NCBI GenBank assembly: GCA_047621305.1
Contig: JBLHNB010000004.1
Location: forward strand, 1 to 64,000
Direction of reading: 5' to 3'
Length of the DNA: 64,000 nucleotides
From: Colwellia_A sp047621305
Lineage (GTDB): Bacteria; Pseudomonadota; Gammaproteobacteria; Enterobacterales; Alteromonadaceae
The notes beneath the pieces were generated by a model. That model saw nothing but the letters and a program-made list of their open reading frames with translations. It was not told the DNA's origin and made no database searches. Made by a program: the position numbers and the translations under genes. This document shows, piece by piece, positions 38,992 to 47,947 of this stretch; positions within the stretch are counted from its first letter, which is position 1, and the number at the start of each line of letters is the position of its first letter.

Positions 38992-40026
38992 ATGTTAGTA
39001 GATATAATCCCCACTAAAGAGTTACAAATAATTGCCAATAACATGCACACGTCTTGGCAACAAGAATTGGCAAATGTTGTTACTGATCCTAAAATATTGT
39101 TGGAAATGTTGAAAATTGCGCCCAACGACTATCTACAACACTTTAAAGCGAGACAACTATTTCCCGTTCGAGTACCTCGACCTTTCATTGAACGTATGCA
39201 AGTAGGTGATTTTAATGACCCGCTTTTACAACAAGTAATGCCACTACAACAAGAGTTTATTGTGACTGATGGTTTTGTTGATGATCCTTTAGAAGAGCAT
39301 GACACCGTTGCCGAAGGGCTTTTACATAAATATAAACATCGGGTATTAATGATCGTTAAAGCCGGCTGCGCCATTAATTGTCGTTATTGCTTCAGACGTC
39401 ATTTTCCTTACGCTGATAACAGTCCTAACAAGGCTCGCTGGCAACAAGCATTAACCTATATTGCACAGCATAGTGAAATATCAGAAGTGATATTTAGCGG
39501 CGGCGATCCATTAATGGCCAGTGACGATCATTTAGCTTGGCTGATTAAACAAATTGAAGATATTGCACACGTTAAGCGCTTAAGGCTTCATAGCCGTTTG
39601 CCGGTGGTTATTCCACAACGTATCACTGCGGGCTTAGTTGCACAACTCAGTACCAGTCGACTAAAAGCAACCGTGGTACTTCATATCAATCACCCTAATG
39701 AAATCAATCAAGTGCTCGCTGATGCTTTAGAACCATTGCGTGAAGCGCGTATCCCTTTATTTAACCAAAGTGTGCTACTTAAAGGTATTAATGATGATGC
39801 CAATATTTTAGCGCAATTAAGTGAAGCGCTGTTTGATATAGGTATTCAGCCCTATTATTTACATATGTTTGACCCTGTTCAAGGAGCCGCGCATTTTGAC
39901 GTTGCTGAAGTAGATGCGATTAATATAGTTAAACAAACAATGGCGATACTGCCCGGGTTTTTAATGCCAAAATTAGTCCGAGAAATTGCCGGTGAAGCTA
40001 ACAAAACGCCAATTAGTTTGACATAA
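38992..40026 (+). CDS. epmB: EF-P beta-lysylation protein EpmB (lysine 2,3-aminomutase)
   Basis: This 344-residue radical SAM enzyme turns alpha-lysine into (R)-beta-lysine for EF-P. The iron-sulfur motif is CAINCRYCF near residue 123, followed by IFSGGDPLM. The PLP lysine is in MPKLVREIAGE near the C-terminus. It lacks the long C-terminal part of KamA-type catabolic enzymes, as EpmB proteins do. Its partner epmA is not in the window. Confidence 0.94.
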   Translation: MLVDIIPTKELQIIANNMHTSWQQELANVVTDPKILLEMLKIAPNDYLQHFKARQLFPVRVPRPFIERMQVGDFNDPLLQQVMPLQQEFIVTDGFVDDPLEEHDTVAEGLLHKYKHRVLMIVKAGCAINCRYCFRRHFPYADNSPNKARWQQALTYIAQHSEISEVIFSGGDPLMASDDHLAWLIKQIEDIAHVKRLRLHSRLPVVIPQRITAGLVAQLSTSRLKATVVLHINHPNEINQVLADALEPLREARIPLFNQSVLLKGINDDANILAQLSEALFDIGIQPYYLHMFDPVQGAAHFDVAEVDAINIVKQTMAILPGFLMPKLVREIAGEANKTPISLT

Positions 40027-40081
40027 TAGTGCGCATACCCAATAACCTAATCTTGATAATAAAACGCTAGAGTAAAATCAT

Positions 40082-40384
40082 ATGACCGAAAATGTAAACC
40101 AGCAATTATTAGATAACATTTCTTTGATCTTAAAAAGATCCTTAGCTGCTGATGCAACGTTGAAGACGTTAAGAGAAAAAAAACAAGCGGGCTTTGAAGC
40201 CGTATTTACTAAAGATGCAGGCTTCACCAGTTCAGCCAATACCTTTCAGCCCTATGTAGAAGAAGTTGCCGATGACTTTATGGCCTGGCAAAAAAATAAA
40301 GACCAAAAATTGCTGATCACCTTAGTTAAAAAAATTGAGCAGTTATTCACGATTTTAGGAAATTTTGAGCAGAGTTATAGTTAA
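40082..40384 (+). CDS. Small helical protein of unknown function
   Basis: This 100-residue, mostly helical protein (MTENVNQQLLDNISLILKRS) has no signal peptide or Cys. It follows epmB by 55 bp and ends at a strong terminator, so it is probably cotranscribed with epmB. I do not recognise the family; it is likely an Alteromonadales-specific protein. Confidence 0.7.
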   Translation: MTENVNQQLLDNISLILKRSLAADATLKTLREKKQAGFEAVFTKDAGFTSSANTFQPYVEEVADDFMAWQKNKDQKLLITLVKKIEQLFTILGNFEQSYS

Positions 40385-40387
40385 TAC

Positions 40388-40430
40388 AATTACCATCTTA
40401 TTCTAAAACACCTAGAATAGGATGGTAATT
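40388..40430. terminator. Bidirectional terminator
   Basis: Arms of 18 bases (AATTACCATCTTATTCTA against TAGAATAGGATGGTAATT, one G-U pair) surround a 7-base loop. It sits between the 40082 gene and the convergent DUF3016 gene. Confidence 0.85.
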
Positions 40431-40442
40431 TATCGCGAGAGC

Positions 40443-40946
40443 TTAATCGCTTGCGACCATATTACGAAAAGTATCATTAAACCAATTATCTAACATACGC
40501 TTCTCATATCCAAGCGCCTTATTTCTGTAGCGCAAATTATTACTTAGCATAAAACTCATATCTTTTAGGTTAATATCACCTGACGTGACTAAGCTTTTAT
40601 CAACATTAAATAATTCATATGAAAATTTCAAACGAGGGAAGTAAATATCTTTAACCACGCGAACTTGACGATCGCTATGGAAGCCCATATCTCCAGCCAG
40701 ATCAACATCGATGACATCTATTTTAAGCAATAAACCTTGAGGAAGCTGATCAGCTAAACCGGAAAAGTGTTTTTCAAAAGATTTAAATGTCCGCTTTTTA
40801 AAACGTTTACGGTTATCAAAACCTGATCTGATATCTTGGTATTTGTCAGAGTTAGTCCATGTCACTTCTGCGTTAGCTGCATTAGACTTAGCGGTGAACA
40901 TTATCGTTAACATGCTAACAAACAGTACCATGGTTAACTTTTTCAT
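40443..40946 (-). CDS. DUF3016 periplasmic protein
   Basis: This 167-residue protein has a signal peptide (cleavage after NAANA, about residue 25) and the DUF3016 pattern VTWTNSDKYQDIR followed by LKIDVIDVDLAGDM. Family function unknown. It is separated by 132 bp from the next same-strand gene and is probably expressed alone. Confidence 0.75.
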   Translation of the reverse strand: MKKLTMVLFVSMLTIMFTAKSNAANAEVTWTNSDKYQDIRSGFDNRKRFKKRTFKSFEKHFSGLADQLPQGLLLKIDVIDVDLAGDMGFHSDRQVRVVKDIYFPRLKFSYELFNVDKSLVTSGDINLKDMSFMLSNNLRYRNKALGYEKRMLDNWFNDTFRNMVASD

Positions 40947-41078
40947 AATAAACTCCTAGCTTAAATATCGTGGTTATTCCTAACTACTATCAGTCTAGCT
41001 TGTTTTTTGTACTTAAGCGATTTCATCAAATACTTGCAAGACTAGTTTAGTAGACCTCTATACCATTTCATCGGTATT

Positions 41079-41633
41079 TTATGTCATATTTATGGGCAGC
41101 TGTGCCATCATGGATCGAATCGCTAAAACGATTTTTTCTTGGATATCAACACTGCTATCTTTTACTTTAATCTTTAGCGGGTAAACACTCCGCCACACTG
41201 AACGATTATTTTGCGTATTAACTAGATCAATAATTAAGCTCCCCGGATTCATTTGCCAATGCCGGTCATTAATCTCTTCGCTAACCGACTTTAAACACCA
41301 ATGACAATAACGAATACCTTTATTGTATTTTTTCAGGTCTTTATAATTATGGTCAATAAGGTGATACGTAACCACAACATCAGCAACATCAACCTTCTTA
41401 TATTTATAGCCTTTTTTATCAAGGATTTGTTCAATAGCGATTTCAATGCTATTACGTGTCGTATCGCTGATATTTTGAAATTCACTAAAAGGGGAATTTC
41501 GATCGTAAGTACTATAATGATTTAATGATGAAAAATTAAAGCCAGAGCGATATTTAGCCGTAGCCACTTGATTGCTACAAGCACTTAGCAGTAATGATAA
41601 ACTAATGAAAATTAAAACGAGTATTCGTGGCAT
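41079..41633 (-). CDS. DUF4136 lipoprotein
   Basis: This 184-residue lipoprotein (LLLSAC, Cys 19) has the DUF4136 layout, in which conserved stretches include an early FNFSSLNHYSTY and the helix SIEIAIEQILDKKGYKY. It is expected at the outer membrane. Role unknown. It lies 63 bp downstream of nosL on the same strand but no functional link is known. Confidence 0.78.
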   Translation of the reverse strand: MPRILVLIFISLSLLLSACSNQVATAKYRSGFNFSSLNHYSTYDRNSPFSEFQNISDTTRNSIEIAIEQILDKKGYKYKKVDVADVVVTYHLIDHNYKDLKKYNKGIRYCHWCLKSVSEEINDRHWQMNPGSLIIDLVNTQNNRSVWRSVYPLKIKVKDSSVDIQEKIVLAIRSMMAQLPINMT

Positions 41634-41696
41634 AAATAACGTCAGTTAAATAAATGTCCCATTAAAATACCGCGCTAGCCAGAAATTTCCAACCCT

Positions 41697-42209
41697 TTAT
41701 TCCATTAATATCGATAAGTCTATTTCTTCAAAGGTAAGTAAATAGCCGCCAAATTCATTTATAAATGTCTCAGCGTCTTGTTTATTTGAAAAGCTCGCTA
41801 ACGTTTTTCCCATCGCGCCAATTTGACTTGAACCACTGACAAACCAAGCACTTTTGGCATTAATAAAATATTTATCATTAGCTGAATCCCATGGCGATTT
41901 ACTCATATCATGTACTAACATAGTGGTGACATTACGCTTGTTTTCGGGATCTAAATAAAAACTGAACATATCACGCGTTGAGCAGAATTTTTTTACTTTA
42001 TTGCTCGCAGCTGCGGTCACTTCTTTCCTAAATAACTCACCTTTGGGACCCGAAAAATTAGAAATTAACATGCCACATAAATGACACTCATCTGCCGTTT
42101 CAATATTAACCGCTTGCTGAAGCGTTAGGTTATTTTCTGGTGGGGGGGAGCATGCCAGCAACATAAATAAAGCGCTGACGATTATGGATACATAGTTGAA
42201 TAGTTTCAT
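41697..42209 (-). CDS. nosL: NosL copper chaperone lipoprotein
   Basis: This 170-residue protein has a lipobox (MLLAC, Cys 20) and the NosL copper site CHLCGM. NosL delivers Cu(I) for assembly of the copper sites of nitrous oxide reductase NosZ. It is the last gene of nosDFYL; its start overlaps the nosY stop by one base. No nosZ is in the window. Confidence 0.92.
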   Translation of the reverse strand: MKLFNYVSIIVSALFMLLACSPPPENNLTLQQAVNIETADECHLCGMLISNFSGPKGELFRKEVTAAASNKVKKFCSTRDMFSFYLDPENKRNVTTMLVHDMSKSPWDSANDKYFINAKSAWFVSGSSQIGAMGKTLASFSNKQDAETFINEFGGYLLTFEEIDLSILME

Positions 42210-43027
42210 TACAGCTTCTTATTCTTAAAGATAAAGGTAGCAAGTGTTAACGGTAAAATAACCCAAGCAATTAAAATTGAAAATAACTGACCTTGCGACA
42301 AACTCGCCTTAATAGCAATCGCTAATACACCATTAACATCACTACTGTCTAATCCTGCAAGATTAACCAAACGAAATATATCTGCTGGATTTAACATCAT
42401 TAATTGTGTTAATCCTTGTTGAGTAAGCCCATTATCTATTCCCACGAGTAATGCCAATAATGCTAAATCAAATGCTAATGCAAAAAGGAACCAAGTGATT
42501 AATGCAAACCCCGCGGCTTTTGATTTTTCACTAACCGAGAGGCTGATCAAATAAGCAATGGCGGTAAAACTCAAACCTAATAAAATCGCACTACTAATAA
42601 ACAAAGCAAAGGTTTTTAGAACAGCAATATCACCCAATTGAAAATATAATAACAGTGCAGAAGCACCAAAACCGAGTAGCGTTGCCAAGGCAATAATGCC
42701 ACCTTGACCAATAAATTTTCCTAATAAGAGCTGCGTTTTACTTAACGGGTAGGTTAGCAACAGTAATAAAGTGCCACTTTCTTGTTCGCCAACAAAACTA
42801 TCGTAACTTAATAACAAGGCGATTAAAGGAATTAGGAACACCGCTAAACTCGCTAAACTTGCCACCGTTGTTGATAGTGAGGTAATGCCTAAACTACCGG
42901 AAGCTGCTGCGCCAAAATAAGTTAAACCTATGGATAACATTGCAAAAATTATGGTGATAGATACTAACCAACGATTACGTAAACCGTCTTGAAATTCTTT
43001 ATTGGCAACCGTTAAAATTTGCTTCAC
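42209..43027 (-). CDS. nosY: NosY ABC transporter permease
   Basis: This 272-residue membrane protein has six helices and belongs to the NosY family. LLLLLTYPLSKTQLLLGKF is a typical coupling region. With NosF and NosD it supplies what is needed to mature the Cu-S centre of nitrous oxide reductase. It overlaps nosF by four bases and nosL by one, so translation is coupled. Confidence 0.92.
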   Translation of the reverse strand: MKQILTVANKEFQDGLRNRWLVSITIIFAMLSIGLTYFGAAASGSLGITSLSTTVASLASLAVFLIPLIALLLSYDSFVGEQESGTLLLLLTYPLSKTQLLLGKFIGQGGIIALATLLGFGASALLLYFQLGDIAVLKTFALFISSAILLGLSFTAIAYLISLSVSEKSKAAGFALITWFLFALAFDLALLALLVGIDNGLTQQGLTQLMMLNPADIFRLVNLAGLDSSDVNGVLAIAIKASLSQGQLFSILIAWVILPLTLATFIFKNKKL

Positions 43028-43974
43028 TGTCTGATCTCCCCTGCTGTTGATTGCTGTGATAGTTCGCTTTTATCAAGTGTTAAATAATGTTGATAAATGC
43101 GCTCTAAACTGGCTGCTTCAACTTCAATATCAGTCAAGTTTTCATAGGACAGTAACTGTTTTAACACCGTCATTTTTTTATTTTCAGGTACTAGTAAACT
43201 GTTACTATCTTTACAGAAGAAACCATTTAATTGGATATCTTCAACCACAGCACCATTTAAACCACTCGGCCTTATTGCCACCGCTAAATTAGCCTTGTTA
43301 CGCAATTCAGCAAGTGTGCCCATGGCTAATACTTTACCTGACGATAAAATTAGCGCACGGTCGATATGTTGTTCAACACCAGGTAACACATGTGAACATA
43401 AAATAACGCTGGTGCCTTGGCTTTTTAGTTGATCAACGGTTTTATAAAAGTCGGCCGTCGCGATTGGATCAAGCCCAACCGTGGGCTCATCTAATAAGAG
43501 TAATTTAGGTTCTCCGATAAAAGCTTGTGCTAATCCTAGTCGTTGACGCATACCTTTTGAGTAGGTTTTAACTTGTCGTTTCATTGCATGAGCAACACCG
43601 ACTTGTTCTAATAAGGATACTGCATACTTTTTAGCCTCATAAGAAGCAAACCCTTTTAACTTAGTAAAGTATGTAAGTACTTCTAAACCGGTAAGTTGTT
43701 CATAAAAGCTAACGTTCTCGGGTAAATAACCTATTTTTTCCCGTAAATGCCAAGCCTCTTTAGAATCAGGCGCACCGCCCATCACTGTGACTTGCCCTTG
43801 GCTAGGAGAGATAACGCCAAGTATAAGCTTCATCATCGTGGTTTTACCTGCTCCATTATGACCAAACAAACCCAATACTTCCCCTTGATTTAACGTCATA
43901 CTCACCGACGTTAAGGCATCAAGCTGTCGATAACTTTTGCTAACATTGTTAAGGGATATAAGTGGAGCATTCAT
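43024..43974 (-). CDS. nosF: NosF ABC transporter ATPase
   Basis: This 316-residue ATPase has Walker A GHNGAGKTT, signature YSKGMRQRLGLAQA and Walker B LLLLDEPTVGLD. It energises NosY. A C-terminal extension past residue 220 is present, as in other NosF proteins. It starts 13 bases after nosD. Confidence 0.92.
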   Translation of the reverse strand: MNAPLISLNNVSKSYRQLDALTSVSMTLNQGEVLGLFGHNGAGKTTMMKLILGVISPSQGQVTVMGGAPDSKEAWHLREKIGYLPENVSFYEQLTGLEVLTYFTKLKGFASYEAKKYAVSLLEQVGVAHAMKRQVKTYSKGMRQRLGLAQAFIGEPKLLLLDEPTVGLDPIATADFYKTVDQLKSQGTSVILCSHVLPGVEQHIDRALILSSGKVLAMGTLAELRNKANLAVAIRPSGLNGAVVEDIQLNGFFCKDSNSLLVPENKKMTVLKQLLSYENLTDIEVEAASLERIYQHYLTLDKSELSQQSTAGEIRQ

Positions 43975-43987
43975 ATTTTTAAAGTCC

Positions 43988-45328
43988 TTAATCTGTACTA
44001 TTCTGCATTTTTTGCATCGTAATATCGAGAGCCAATTCTGGCGATTTTTTGATGTGCTGATGAGGAGACAACATCAAAGGAAAACTGTCTTTCACCCCAG
44101 GCGGTTTTAAGACGGGAAACTGTCGTTGTACCCAACGTAAAATAATCACTGCGGGGCTGTCCATTAACATTTTCATTTCAGGGTATTGCCATACTAATTT
44201 ATCAATACCATCGTTAGGCTCAAAAATCACATCACCAATATTGTCACTGTTCATGTCCCAACCTAAATAATTACTCCAATAGTTCCCTTGCCCATCTAAA
44301 CTCCATTCTTGTTTTTTATTGGAAACATACTTCACTTGAATGGGATTATTTATAAAGCTATTGCCATAAACTTTAGTATTTTCAGAACCTGCGGTTAAAT
44401 GAATACCAATTTCAGCTGTATCAATTACATTACCTTTGATAGTGTTATAAGCAGAGTTATATACAAACAAACCTTTACCATCGCGGCCAAGCACTTTGTT
44501 TTCAGGCTTAGTCCAAACTTTTTTGATAGTGTTATTACTAATGGTTGAAGAGGTAATGAAATTTAATAAAAAACCATAATCTTCACTATTTTCGGTACGA
44601 TTACCCATCACGGTTAGATGTCGAGAGCTCATCAAAGCATACCCAGCACGAGTATTATAAGCGTGATTATTCAGTACTTTATTATTATGTGAATACATAT
44701 AATGAATACCGTAACGTAAATCATGCATCGTATTATTTTCTAATACATTCTCTTGGCTGGAAATAATATAAAGGCCATCTCGCGTATTAAAAACTTCATT
44801 GCCACGCACCTCAACATACTTAACAATAGATAACTGAATACCATTGCCCCGATCAGAAGAACGTAACTGAGGATTACCCTCAACAAGGTTATTGAGTACT
44901 TTGATATGCTCGCTTTTTTGCAACCAAATACCAAAACCATCCCCCTTGAGTGTATTGTTTTTAATTACTAAATGACTTGCTGGTTGCTCAGAATAAATAC
45001 CAGAATGTTGCGCGGTTAAATCACTTCCCCAATTTTCAATATGCAAATTATCGATAGTAATATGAGAGTTTTGTAGCAATAAAGCATGACCATCACCTTG
45101 TGCATCAATAATCGCGTGTGCTTGTCCTTGCAATGTAATCGCATGATTAATAATAAAGTTACCAAAATATCGACCAGGAGCTAAAAGTAAGACATCACCA
45201 TCCTCACTACGATCAAGTATCACTTGTAAGTTATCTTGTGGGGATACATTTACTTCTTTAGCTATAACAGGCTTAACATAAATGCACATTAGGCTAAAAA
45301 TGATTAAGCGCACACTGAAAATAATCAA
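43988..45328 (-). CDS. nosD: NosD periplasmic copper-processing protein
   Basis: This 446-residue protein has a signal peptide (about 23 residues) and a right-handed beta helix with many N-N-T repeats (NNTLKGDG, NNTMHDLR, NNTIKKVW), the CASH/NosD fold. In nos operons NosD works with NosFY in periplasmic maturation of NosZ. The frame starts with TTG at 45328; GTG at 45313 is an alternative. An FNR-like box lies 58 bp upstream. The gene starts the nosDFYL set. Confidence 0.9.
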   Translation of the reverse strand: MIIFSVRLIIFSLMCIYVKPVIAKEVNVSPQDNLQVILDRSEDGDVLLLAPGRYFGNFIINHAITLQGQAHAIIDAQGDGHALLLQNSHITIDNLHIENWGSDLTAQHSGIYSEQPASHLVIKNNTLKGDGFGIWLQKSEHIKVLNNLVEGNPQLRSSDRGNGIQLSIVKYVEVRGNEVFNTRDGLYIISSQENVLENNTMHDLRYGIHYMYSHNNKVLNNHAYNTRAGYALMSSRHLTVMGNRTENSEDYGFLLNFITSSTISNNTIKKVWTKPENKVLGRDGKGLFVYNSAYNTIKGNVIDTAEIGIHLTAGSENTKVYGNSFINNPIQVKYVSNKKQEWSLDGQGNYWSNYLGWDMNSDNIGDVIFEPNDGIDKLVWQYPEMKMLMDSPAVIILRWVQRQFPVLKPPGVKDSFPLMLSPHQHIKKSPELALDITMQKMQNSTD

Positions 45329-45385
45329 AAAGGTTTACTCTCGAATAAAAGTAAAAGGAGCATAACATTTTAAAATATCATGCTA

Positions 45386-45399
45386 TTGATCTGAATTAA
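45386..45399 (-). promoter_or_regulatory. FNR-like box upstream of nosD
   Basis: TTGATCTGAATTAA matches the FNR/DNR consensus TTGAT-N4-ATCAA at 9 of 10 positions. It lies 58 bp before the nosD start, a suitable place for activation at a promoter in between. It suggests induction by low oxygen or nitric oxide; not proven. Confidence 0.55.
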
Positions 45400-45438
45400 C
45401 TTATGGCGAACTAATCTTGATATTTGTCACATTCAGGT

Positions 45439-46458
45439 TTATTGAATAATAAATCCAGAATCTGACAATGCTTGTTCAAAAGAACTCATATCGCAATTAT
45501 TAGCACGAGTGCAAGTATCCCAGTAAAGTTTTATTGCCTGCTCGTTACCTTGTAAGGCCGATTTTTCTAGCCAATAAAGTCCTTCATCCAGCCGTTTGGA
45601 GGTCAGATAAAGTCGTGCTAAATTAAGCTGCCCTTTTGAATAACCTATGATAGCCGACTGTAAAAAATATTTTTCTGCATTTTCTAAGTTTGATTGCACA
45701 TTGGACTCTTGCATAAAAGCTAGCCCTTGATCATTTTCTCGTCGGCCTCCTACTTTTTTATTATCAGCAAACGGCTCTGTGACCACAATATTACCAAACA
45801 AGCGGTAATTAAACGGCCTTTTAACCATCAATACGGTGTTGTCTTCAAAAAATGCGGTTAACTGATCAACTGAAAATAGATGATGTTTTTTATTAAAGTA
45901 TCTCGAATCGATCACCATACCACCGCGCAAATCTTTTTCTATTGATGTTTTATTTCCAAAACGAAAACTACTAAAAACCATTGAAACAATATTGTTATTG
46001 ATGCTAACTACCTTTGCTAACAAGTATTTTTGATTAGGACGTAAATGTTCTTTTATTCCGCTGTGGTCAATATAATAAAAATCATTAACTTTAGGAGCTT
46101 GAATATATTCTTTAGCGAAAAGCGCTGCTTGATATTTTCCATAAGCCCAAAAAATCAGGAAAAACACAGTAATAATTGCCCCTGAGTACATAGGAATTAG
46201 TAAACGTATTTTAAAAGCGTCTTTTTTGATTTTTTTATAAATGTCCCTATCAATCGCGATATTTTCATAGGTATTTTGACAACCTTGACAGCTAACCTTA
46301 AAGCTCTTTTTCACAGGAAAAAATGGCAAATATTCTAAAAATAAAAAAGCATACTTAATCGTAGCAATAATACGATGCTGCTTTGTACCGCAGTGATGAC
46401 AGGTGAGACTATTAGTGATGCTTTCATTAAAAATAACTTGCCGGTATTCCATTATCAC
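45439..46458 (-). CDS. Zinc-ribbon membrane protein with Sel1-like repeats
   Basis: This 339-residue protein starts with a zinc ribbon (CHHC near residue 20, CQGC near 58), then one membrane helix at about 86-108 and a region of unknown fold. Sel1-like repeats follow at about 255-320 (AEKYFLQSAIIGYSKGQLNLA). Sel1 repeats usually mediate protein contacts. I do not know its role. It lies between nosD and the integron region and takes the place where nosZ would be expected. Confidence 0.72.
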   Translation of the reverse strand: MIMEYRQVIFNESITNSLTCHHCGTKQHRIIATIKYAFLFLEYLPFFPVKKSFKVSCQGCQNTYENIAIDRDIYKKIKKDAFKIRLLIPMYSGAIITVFFLIFWAYGKYQAALFAKEYIQAPKVNDFYYIDHSGIKEHLRPNQKYLLAKVVSINNNIVSMVFSSFRFGNKTSIEKDLRGGMVIDSRYFNKKHHLFSVDQLTAFFEDNTVLMVKRPFNYRLFGNIVVTEPFADNKKVGGRRENDQGLAFMQESNVQSNLENAEKYFLQSAIIGYSKGQLNLARLYLTSKRLDEGLYWLEKSALQGNEQAIKLYWDTCTRANNCDMSSFEQALSDSGFIIQ

Positions 46459-46662
46459 GCTCTTTTTATTATCTTTATTATCTATCGATTACTGTGACTG
46501 TTTTTTATACTCCCCCACACAATAACGAAAGACTTCGTAGATAGCAACTTTCAGTCCTATGCGATTAAATTTATCTACGCTGAGTATTTAAAGTTAAAAA
46601 TATATTTTTTTGTTATTACATGGGCTAGAAAAGCGTTCATTTAACATGGGACTGTTATTATT
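46459..46662. other. Flank of the integrase remnant
   Basis: No intact gene. In-frame sequence continues from the integrase fragment to a stop near 46600 but no longer resembles integrase. The C-terminal two-thirds of the integrase are absent. Confidence 0.45.
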
Positions 46663-46853
46663 GTTTAAAGCAGTAGCTTGGGTTCGTGGTGCCACGTTAT
46701 TTTTTAAAACCAAGTGCTCTAGATATTCTGCTACTTCATTGTCACCCATAGAAGAGGATGTCGCTTATCATGAAAGTGAATAAAAGAAGCTATCCACTTA
46801 AGATAAGTACTCGTCGAGTTTCCCCTATATTCAAAAAACGCGTAAATTGCGCA
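46663..46853 (-). pseudogene. intI: Integron integrase remnant (N-terminal part of IntI)
   Basis: Two frames read from the minus strand rebuild the N-terminal domain of an integron tyrosine recombinase. The first frame gives STYLKWIASFIHFHDKRHPL (46853 to about 46752). The second, after a shift near 46750, gives MGDNEVAEYLEHLVLKNN followed by VAPRTQATALN. These correspond to the YL-WI--FI-FH-KRHP and MG--EV--YL-HLA segments of IntI. The catalytic RHRY domain is gone. It is divergent from the cassette genes that follow, as intI normally is. Confidence 0.85.
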
Positions 46854-46933
46854 TTATTGTCGGATGATAGTTTTGAAAACTATTTATAAGTGCTTTAACT
46901 AGCAATGTTTTATTGAATTTGTTACTAATAGAA

Positions 46934-46991
46934 AAGTGAGCGACTTGCCGGCATAAAAATGCGCAAGTTGCGCACTCTTAAATTGTTAGCA
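46934..46991 (+). other. attI/attC-like hairpin before the first cassette
   Basis: An imperfect hairpin (AAGTGAGCGACTTGC against GCAAGTTGCGCACTCTT) is followed by ATTGTTAGCA, which resembles the GTTRRRY recombination core except for its last two bases. It lies between intI and the first cassette gene, where attI is expected. The match is suggestive only. Confidence 0.4.
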
Positions 46992-47023
46992 TTATTTCTG
47001 AATAGTCATCCTAAAGGAGTAGT

Positions 47024-47914
47024 ATGAATAATTTTGATAAAGTTTATTTTAAAAGCAAAGTTGTGGGTAAACTATCATCTCAAAGCCTAAGTGAACTAAA
47101 ATCCACCTTGCAGGACATTGAAAGTGCTAAAAAGAAGTTAAGAATAAAAATAGCTTCTGATACTAAGATTCTCAAGTCTGCCGAATCGCAACTTAATTGG
47201 ATAAACTGGTTCCCTTTAAAATTTCTATTTAAAGAGAAAATATCACTTAAAAAGCAAACAATTCTGAGCTTTAAAGATGACATAAATACTTTAAAAGTAG
47301 AATACGAAAAACATCAACTTGGCTTAGATATATCTTTAACTGACCGACTAGAAGCTGCTTTTGGTACTCTAGATGATAAGTTTTCAGAAATTATGTCAAC
47401 GAAAAAAATATGGGATGTAACTACATCACAAAGAGTTGATAGAGTAATAGAAAGAACAACTGCAAATAATACTATCGAACGTAAATCTGTTGTTCTTAAA
47501 AGGTCGGATATCTCAAAAATTTTATGCGATTATAAAGCGCTTCATTTTGAAAATGCTAATGGTGGAGATTTAAACTTTTTTCCACAATTTATATTTATAG
47601 AAAAGAATAATGACTTTGCGTTAGTTGACATATTAGACATTGATGTTCATTACACTCTAGTAAGCTTTATCGAAAGTGAGAGTGTACCAAGTGATACAAA
47701 GGTTGTAGACCATACATGGTCTAAAGCAAATAAAAATGGTGATAGAGATAAACGTTTTGCTGATAATTATCAAATCCCAGTAGTTGAGTATGGTGAGCTT
47801 CATTTTAAATCTAAATCAGGAATTAATGAGGTTTATATGTTTAGTAACCCTGAACCAGTAATTGCTTTTAAAAAAATGTTTGATGAATACAAACAAGTAT
47901 TGGCGAATACATAA
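47024..47914 (+). CDS. Cassette-borne coiled-coil protein of unknown function
   Basis: This 296-residue protein has a charged coiled coil at about residues 15-95, interrupted by a short hydrophobic stretch (NWINWFPLKFLF), and a C-terminal globular domain with LKRSDISKILCDYKALHF. No family is recognised. The start has AAAGGAG in good position. It begins about 39 bases after the attI-like core and its stop abuts an attC-like hairpin, so it looks like the first integron cassette. Confidence 0.75.
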   Translation: MNNFDKVYFKSKVVGKLSSQSLSELKSTLQDIESAKKKLRIKIASDTKILKSAESQLNWINWFPLKFLFKEKISLKKQTILSFKDDINTLKVEYEKHQLGLDISLTDRLEAAFGTLDDKFSEIMSTKKIWDVTTSQRVDRVIERTTANNTIERKSVVLKRSDISKILCDYKALHFENANGGDLNFFPQFIFIEKNNDFALVDILDIDVHYTLVSFIESESVPSDTKVVDHTWSKANKNGDRDKRFADNYQIPVVEYGELHFKSKSGINEVYMFSNPEPVIAFKKMFDEYKQVLANT

Positions 47915-47947
47915 TGCTAACAAATAATTCTTATTTGGGGGTTGGAC
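47915..47947 (+). other. Short attC-like site A
   Basis: TGCTAAC, then a perfect hairpin CAAATAA-TTC-TTATTTG, then GTTGGAC, which fits the GTTRRRY core. The site starts right at the stop of the coiled-coil gene. It is shorter than usual attC sites and its left core is imperfect, but the same core and following sequence occur at 53888. Confidence 0.55.
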
